A stretch of 8,766 nucleotides of DNA. Source: Clostridium sp. UBA4746 (GTDB lineage: Bacteria > Bacillota > Clostridia > Clostridiales > Clostridiaceae). The position numbers were made by a program, and so were the translations under genes. Shown here piece by piece: positions 6,771 through 8,766 of this stretch. The first letter of the stretch is position 1, and each line of letters opens with the position of its first letter. The notes below the pieces were generated by a model. The model saw only the letters and a program-made list of their open reading frames with translations, had not been told where the DNA came from and ran no database searches. The DNA is taken from NCBI GenBank assembly GCA_002403785.1, contig DHIM01000343.1, forward strand, positions 777 through 9,542, read 5' to 3'.

Positions 6771-6813
6771 AAAAAAAAGCCTAAAGTTAGTATTCAAACT
6801 AACTTTAGGCTTT
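6771..6813 (-). terminator. Strong hairpin terminator, minus-facing
   Basis: A 16-bp perfect stem, AAAGCCTAAAGTTAGT (6776-6791) with its complement (6798-6813), encloses a 6-base loop. Read on the minus strand it is followed by eight T (complement of 6771-6778), the form of an efficient terminator; the plus side has only TTTAATATAT. No minus-strand gene is seen directly upstream of it, so its client transcript is unclear. Confidence 0.7.
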
Positions 6814-6907
6814 AATATATAGAAAATACTACATGTTTAAAATTAATTTTTTAACACAAAATACTTATGTTAATTGTAAATATATAAAAATATTAGGAGG
6901 GTTAATT

Positions 6908-7069
6908 ATGGCAGTTGAAAATGGAAAAATACCAACTGGTACGATAGTCACTGGTGTTGGAGTAACAATGCTTGCATTGGAAGTGGTACCTATTATTGCC
7001 GCTGGAATAGTCGGCTTTGGGTTAGCTCATATTGTACTTGGATCAATAGATGTTGCTCAGCAAAAATAA
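6908..7069 (+). CDS. Gly-rich hydrophobic small protein (53 aa), unknown family
   Basis: ATG 6908 follows a perfect AGGAGGG (6895-6901); an in-frame ATG at 6833 has no such site and is rejected. The 53-residue product has a short polar start (MAVENGKIPTG) and then an almost unbroken hydrophobic Gly/Val/Ile/Ala stretch from residue 11 to about 45, broken by one Glu-Val-Val-Pro in the middle, so it may form a helical hairpin in the membrane. It ends in SIDVAQQK. There is no Cys and no signal-cleavage pattern. I do not recognise the family. It stands alone between hairpins at 6771-6813 and 7125-7172. Size and composition are compatible with a holin-like, bacteriocin-like, type I toxin or spore-membrane peptide; none of these is shown. 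Confidence 0.75.
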   Translation: MAVENGKIPTGTIVTGVGVTMLALEVVPIIAAGIVGFGLAHIVLGSIDVAQQK

Positions 7070-7124
7070 GCACATTAAATTTTATTGATTTTTATATCTT
7101 AATTATTATATCAGTTATCAAAAA

Positions 7125-7175
7125 AGCAAAAGACCTGAAACTAGATTTTTTTTAATCTCAGGTCTTTTGTGCTTG
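7125..7175. terminator. Bidirectional hairpin terminator after the hydrophobic gene
   Basis: AAAAGACCTGA (7128-7138) pairs with TCAGGTCTTTT (7158-7168), 11 bp, and the interior can add AGATT/AATCT. On the plus strand it is followed by GTGCTTGTTT; on the minus strand by GCTTTTTTG, which is the better U-tract. It ends the 6908-7069 unit and may also serve a minus-strand transcript. Confidence 0.55.
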
Positions 7176-7304
7176 TTTACTCTATACATTTCATTTTAAA
7201 GGATTATAATAAGCAAAGTAATCATTGTAAAATCTGACCTTTAATAAGCAAAAAATAACCTAACTTAGAATAAGACTATGCTATCTAATTATATTTTTAA
7301 CAAA

Positions 7305-7330
7305 ATAAAAAAGGACTAAATTAATAGTCC
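7305..7330 (-). terminator. Minus-facing hairpin terminator
   Basis: On the minus strand GGACTA, a 6-base loop and TAGTCC (complement of 7313-7330) are followed by TTTTTTATTTTG. This is a short but typical intrinsic terminator. It could end a small RNA transcribed leftward from about 7440; no coding gene feeds into it. Confidence 0.5.
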
Positions 7331-7400
7331 TCATTTATTATGTATGTAAAAGATAAAAAGTAGAAGGCATTATTTTTAGAATACCTTCTCCAAATCCAAT

Positions 7401-7436
7401 AAAGGACTTATAAGTAATGCTATAAGCCTTTTTTAT
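7401..7436 (+). terminator. Plus-facing hairpin terminator
   Basis: AAAGG plus CTTATA (7401-7412, one bulged A) pairs with TATAAG plus CCTTT (7421-7431) around an 8-base loop, followed by a T run to 7434. No plus-strand gene is visible directly before it. Confidence 0.45.
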
Positions 7437-7576
7437 TATAAGGGACTCATAATTATTGTAACCCTTTTCTCGACAAAAAACAACAAAATAAACGAAATAG
7501 GTTTGTAAAACGAGATTTTCGAATATAGATTAAACACTTCACTTTTGGAATAAATTGTGTACTCTTATAATATTAT

Positions 7577-7608
7577 ACATTCAGGCTCTTGAATGTTTTT
7601 TTGTTTTT
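7577..7608 (+). terminator. Plus-facing hairpin terminator
   Basis: ACATTCA (7577-7583) and TGAATGT (7590-7596) form a 7-bp stem with loop GGCTCT, followed by TTTTTTGTTTTTA. On the minus strand, where the 70-residue gene ends at 7607, the U-tract is missing, although the stem may still help to end that transcript. Confidence 0.55.
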
Positions 7609-7819
7609 ATCCAATTAATTTTGTTGCAATCTCATCTGACAATTTGACAACACTTGTTTCTCCTAAGTGCTGTACTGAAATCCCTTTATTCATAATTTCT
7701 TTGTCTACACTACAGTTATCAATATTGATAGAATTTAACATATCTCCAGTCCCTTCTATAAATAACTGAATTGCGTCAACCATTTTCTCATGTTCAATTT
7801 TCACCTTTATAGGAGGCAC
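7607..7819 (-). CDS. Small protein of unknown family (up to 70 aa)
   Basis: The frame is open from TAA just upstream of 7835 to the stop at 7607. The longest usual start is GTG 7819 (70 residues), then GTG 7804 and ATG 7783 (58 residues). None has a convincing ribosome site; AAAGGTGA (complement of about 7802-7809) lies too far from the ATG and overlaps the second GTG. The product is soluble and mixed in composition, with a predicted helix (EKMVDAIQLFIEGTGDMLNS) followed by a polar part and the tail SVVKLSDEIATKLIG. It has one Cys and no membrane segment. I do not recognise it. It lies just downstream, on the same strand, of a germination-gene remnant, so it may itself be truncated at the front. 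Confidence 0.55.
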   Translation of the reverse strand: MPPIKVKIEHEKMVDAIQLFIEGTGDMLNSINIDNCSVDKEIMNKGISVQHLGETSVVKLSDEIATKLIG

Positions 7820-7890
7820 AATATTACTTAAAGATATTTACCCGTTTTAATTATTTTTTAAAAATACATACATATTATTTAAGATGTAAA

Positions 7891-8013
7891 TTAAATAAGA
7901 AACAATATAATTGACCATGAAATAGCAATAATTATTGCAATCCAGACATCTTGTTTTGCTTGATTTCCAGATCCTATCAAAAGAGAATTTCCAAGTATGA
8001 AAAGTATTATTAA
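7891..8013 (-). pseudogene. Remnant of a GerAB/GerKB-type spore germination permease (N-terminal part)
   Basis: The minus-strand frame from 8013 to TAA 7891-7893 encodes 40 residues containing LFILGNSLLIGSGNQAKQDV and WIAIIIAISW. An N-terminal helix with FxxG(T/N)S, a Gly-Ser-Gly turn and AKQDxWIA opening the second helix are the signature of the first two helices of endospore germination permeases (GerAB/GerKB, amino-acid permease superfamily). The full protein has about 360 residues and ten helices. Here a TGA stands directly in front (8014-8016), there is no start codon, and a stop follows in the second helix, so it is a dead fragment. The rest of a gerABC operon is absent from the window. 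Confidence 0.7.
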
Positions 8014-8047
8014 TCACAACTAAATATTTTTCTACATATTTATTTTC

Positions 8048-8766
8048 TTATTTTGTAAGCTGATTTCTGTCTTCCATTTGAGGCGGTTCTTCCATCCATT
8101 TATGTTCAATCATTAGTTTTCCACCTTTTTTTGCATAACCAAATGTATCCTTTGCAATAAATGAAAGTTTAGTATGTAAATCACTTCTCATACTAAAAGA
8201 TGTACCTAAAGCATTGTAACCTATTGCTGAGCTGGATATTAAACTGGTTGTATACATCATAAGTTTATCTGAAAAGGGTGCCTTAGTTGACTCTGTAGCT
8301 TTACCTGCCCATGTACTCGGAGGCTGAATATCACTTTGTAATAACACATCACTTAATATAGTGATAATCTTTTTTGCTAATTCCTTACCTTCTATGAAGT
8401 ATTTTTTAACTTCTTTATCTGTTGCAACTTGTGCAAATCCTATCATCAACTGCATCCCAAAAATGTTATCTTCAATAGCCTCATTAAGAAAACCAACCTC
8501 AATTGTATTTAATGAGCGTTTATCAGAAAAAAGATTATTTCCACTCATGTAATTTTTATCTTCAATAATTTCTACTTGCTTTGGCATAGCTACATATGGT
8601 GGTTTTGCAAGCACTCCTTTTCCTAATAGAAAGTTTGTTGACATAACATAATATTTATCAGCAATATCGTAATTAAGCTTTAATATATCGTGAACTTCTT
8701 TCGTATATGACATAGCTGAAAATATTGCAGAATGACCAAAATTTAATTTCATCATTTGGCGAAGAA
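8048..8766 (-). CDS. DUF3231 family protein, C-terminal part (5' end beyond window)
   Basis: The frame is open through the right edge, so the 238 visible residues are the C-terminal part of a gene that continues outside; the ATGs at 8755-8750 are internal, since family members are about 330 residues long and align through this region. Family-like landmarks are KPPYVAMP after the first bundle, the conserved centre with FGMQLMIGFAQVA, QPPSTW, PFSDKLMM and the end WMEEPPQMEDRNQL. DUF3231 proteins are two-domain all-helical proteins found mainly in Bacillus and Clostridium spore formers; the biochemical role is unknown. There is no membrane segment. It stands upstream, on the same strand, of the GerAB remnant, with 34 bases between them and no clear terminator. 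Confidence 0.9.
   Translation of the reverse strand, partial: LRQMMKLNFGHSAIFSAMSYTKEVHDILKLNYDIADKYYVMSTNFLLGKGVLAKPPYVAMPKQVEIIEDKNYMSGNNLFSDKRSLNTIEVGFLNEAIEDNIFGMQLMIGFAQVATDKEVKKYFIEGKELAKKIITILSDVLLQSDIQPPSTWAGKATESTKAPFSDKLMMYTTSLISSSAIGYNALGTSFSMRSDLHTKLSFIAKDTFGYAKKGGKLMIEHKWMEEPPQMEDRNQLTK

Larger units (their letters stand above)
7179..7576. other. Hairpin-rich stretch without a gene
   Basis: No frame here has a start, ribosome site and protein-like composition on either strand. The stretch holds several hairpins: GGACTA/TAGTCC (7313-7330), AGAAGG/CCTTCT extended by ATT/AAT (7362-7389), AAAGG-CTTATA with its complement (7401-7431), and AAGGG/CCCTT (7440-7466). The 11-base TAATAAGCAAA occurs at about 7207 and again at about 7242. 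Minus-strand text around 7455-7470 contains TTTTGTCGAG, one mismatch from a Spo0A box, which may be chance. Confidence 0.5.

Noticed and set aside
8361..8552. Plus-strand open frame inside the DUF3231 gene
   Set aside because: It is antisense to a well-supported coding region and has no ribosome site.
1..8766. CRISPR array, tRNA, rRNA, insertion sequence or phage integration site
   Set aside because: No regularly spaced repeats, tRNA-like cloverleaf, transposase or integrase motif, or terminal inverted repeats with target duplications were found on reading both strands.

Overview
The window is AT-rich DNA from an endospore-forming Firmicute, most likely a Clostridium in the broad sense. Evidence: strong AGGAGG-type ribosome sites, very A/T-rich gaps, a DUF3231 protein, a remnant of a GerAB-type germination permease, and two sites that fit the forespore sigma-G promoter consensus. 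Species cannot be fixed from the sequence alone.

Left part (1-3913). The edge holds debris: a protein-like reading frame running off the window on the minus strand, and a tail resembling a DMT/EamA transporter on the plus strand. Then comes a two-gene operon for a heterodimeric ABC exporter. The first subunit (322-2064) is intact and has Asp in place of the catalytic Glu after Walker B. The second (2054-3791) has the catalytic Glu and an SQGQ signature, but its frame is broken near 2357-2367, so the pair is probably dead as read, or there is a sequence error. A hairpin terminator at 3883 closes the operon.

Middle (3910-5991). A membrane-anchored NodB/CE4 polysaccharide deacetylase and a 39-residue zinc-ribbon protein lie on the minus strand. 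Divergent from the latter is a 68-residue Asn-rich protein with an internal 21-residue duplication and a textbook sigma-G promoter. Next is a roughly 200-nt stretch that looks like a structured RNA (5605-5815), then a minus-strand 57-residue protein resembling the DUF2508/YaaL family.

Right part (5992-8766). This is a field of very small genes: an lmo0937-like membrane peptide (minus strand, second sigma-G-type promoter), a possible frameshifted 71-residue membrane protein behind it, a 53-residue Gly-rich hydrophobic protein between two strong hairpins, a hairpin-rich gene-free stretch, an unrecognised 70-residue protein, the GerAB remnant, and the C-terminal two thirds of a DUF3231 protein cut by the window edge.

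Overall, the window is an accessory region of small, probably sporulation-linked genes mixed with decaying fragments, next to a damaged exporter operon. The best candidates for new biology are the structured RNA, the two sigma-G-driven small proteins, and the Gly-rich hydrophobic peptide.
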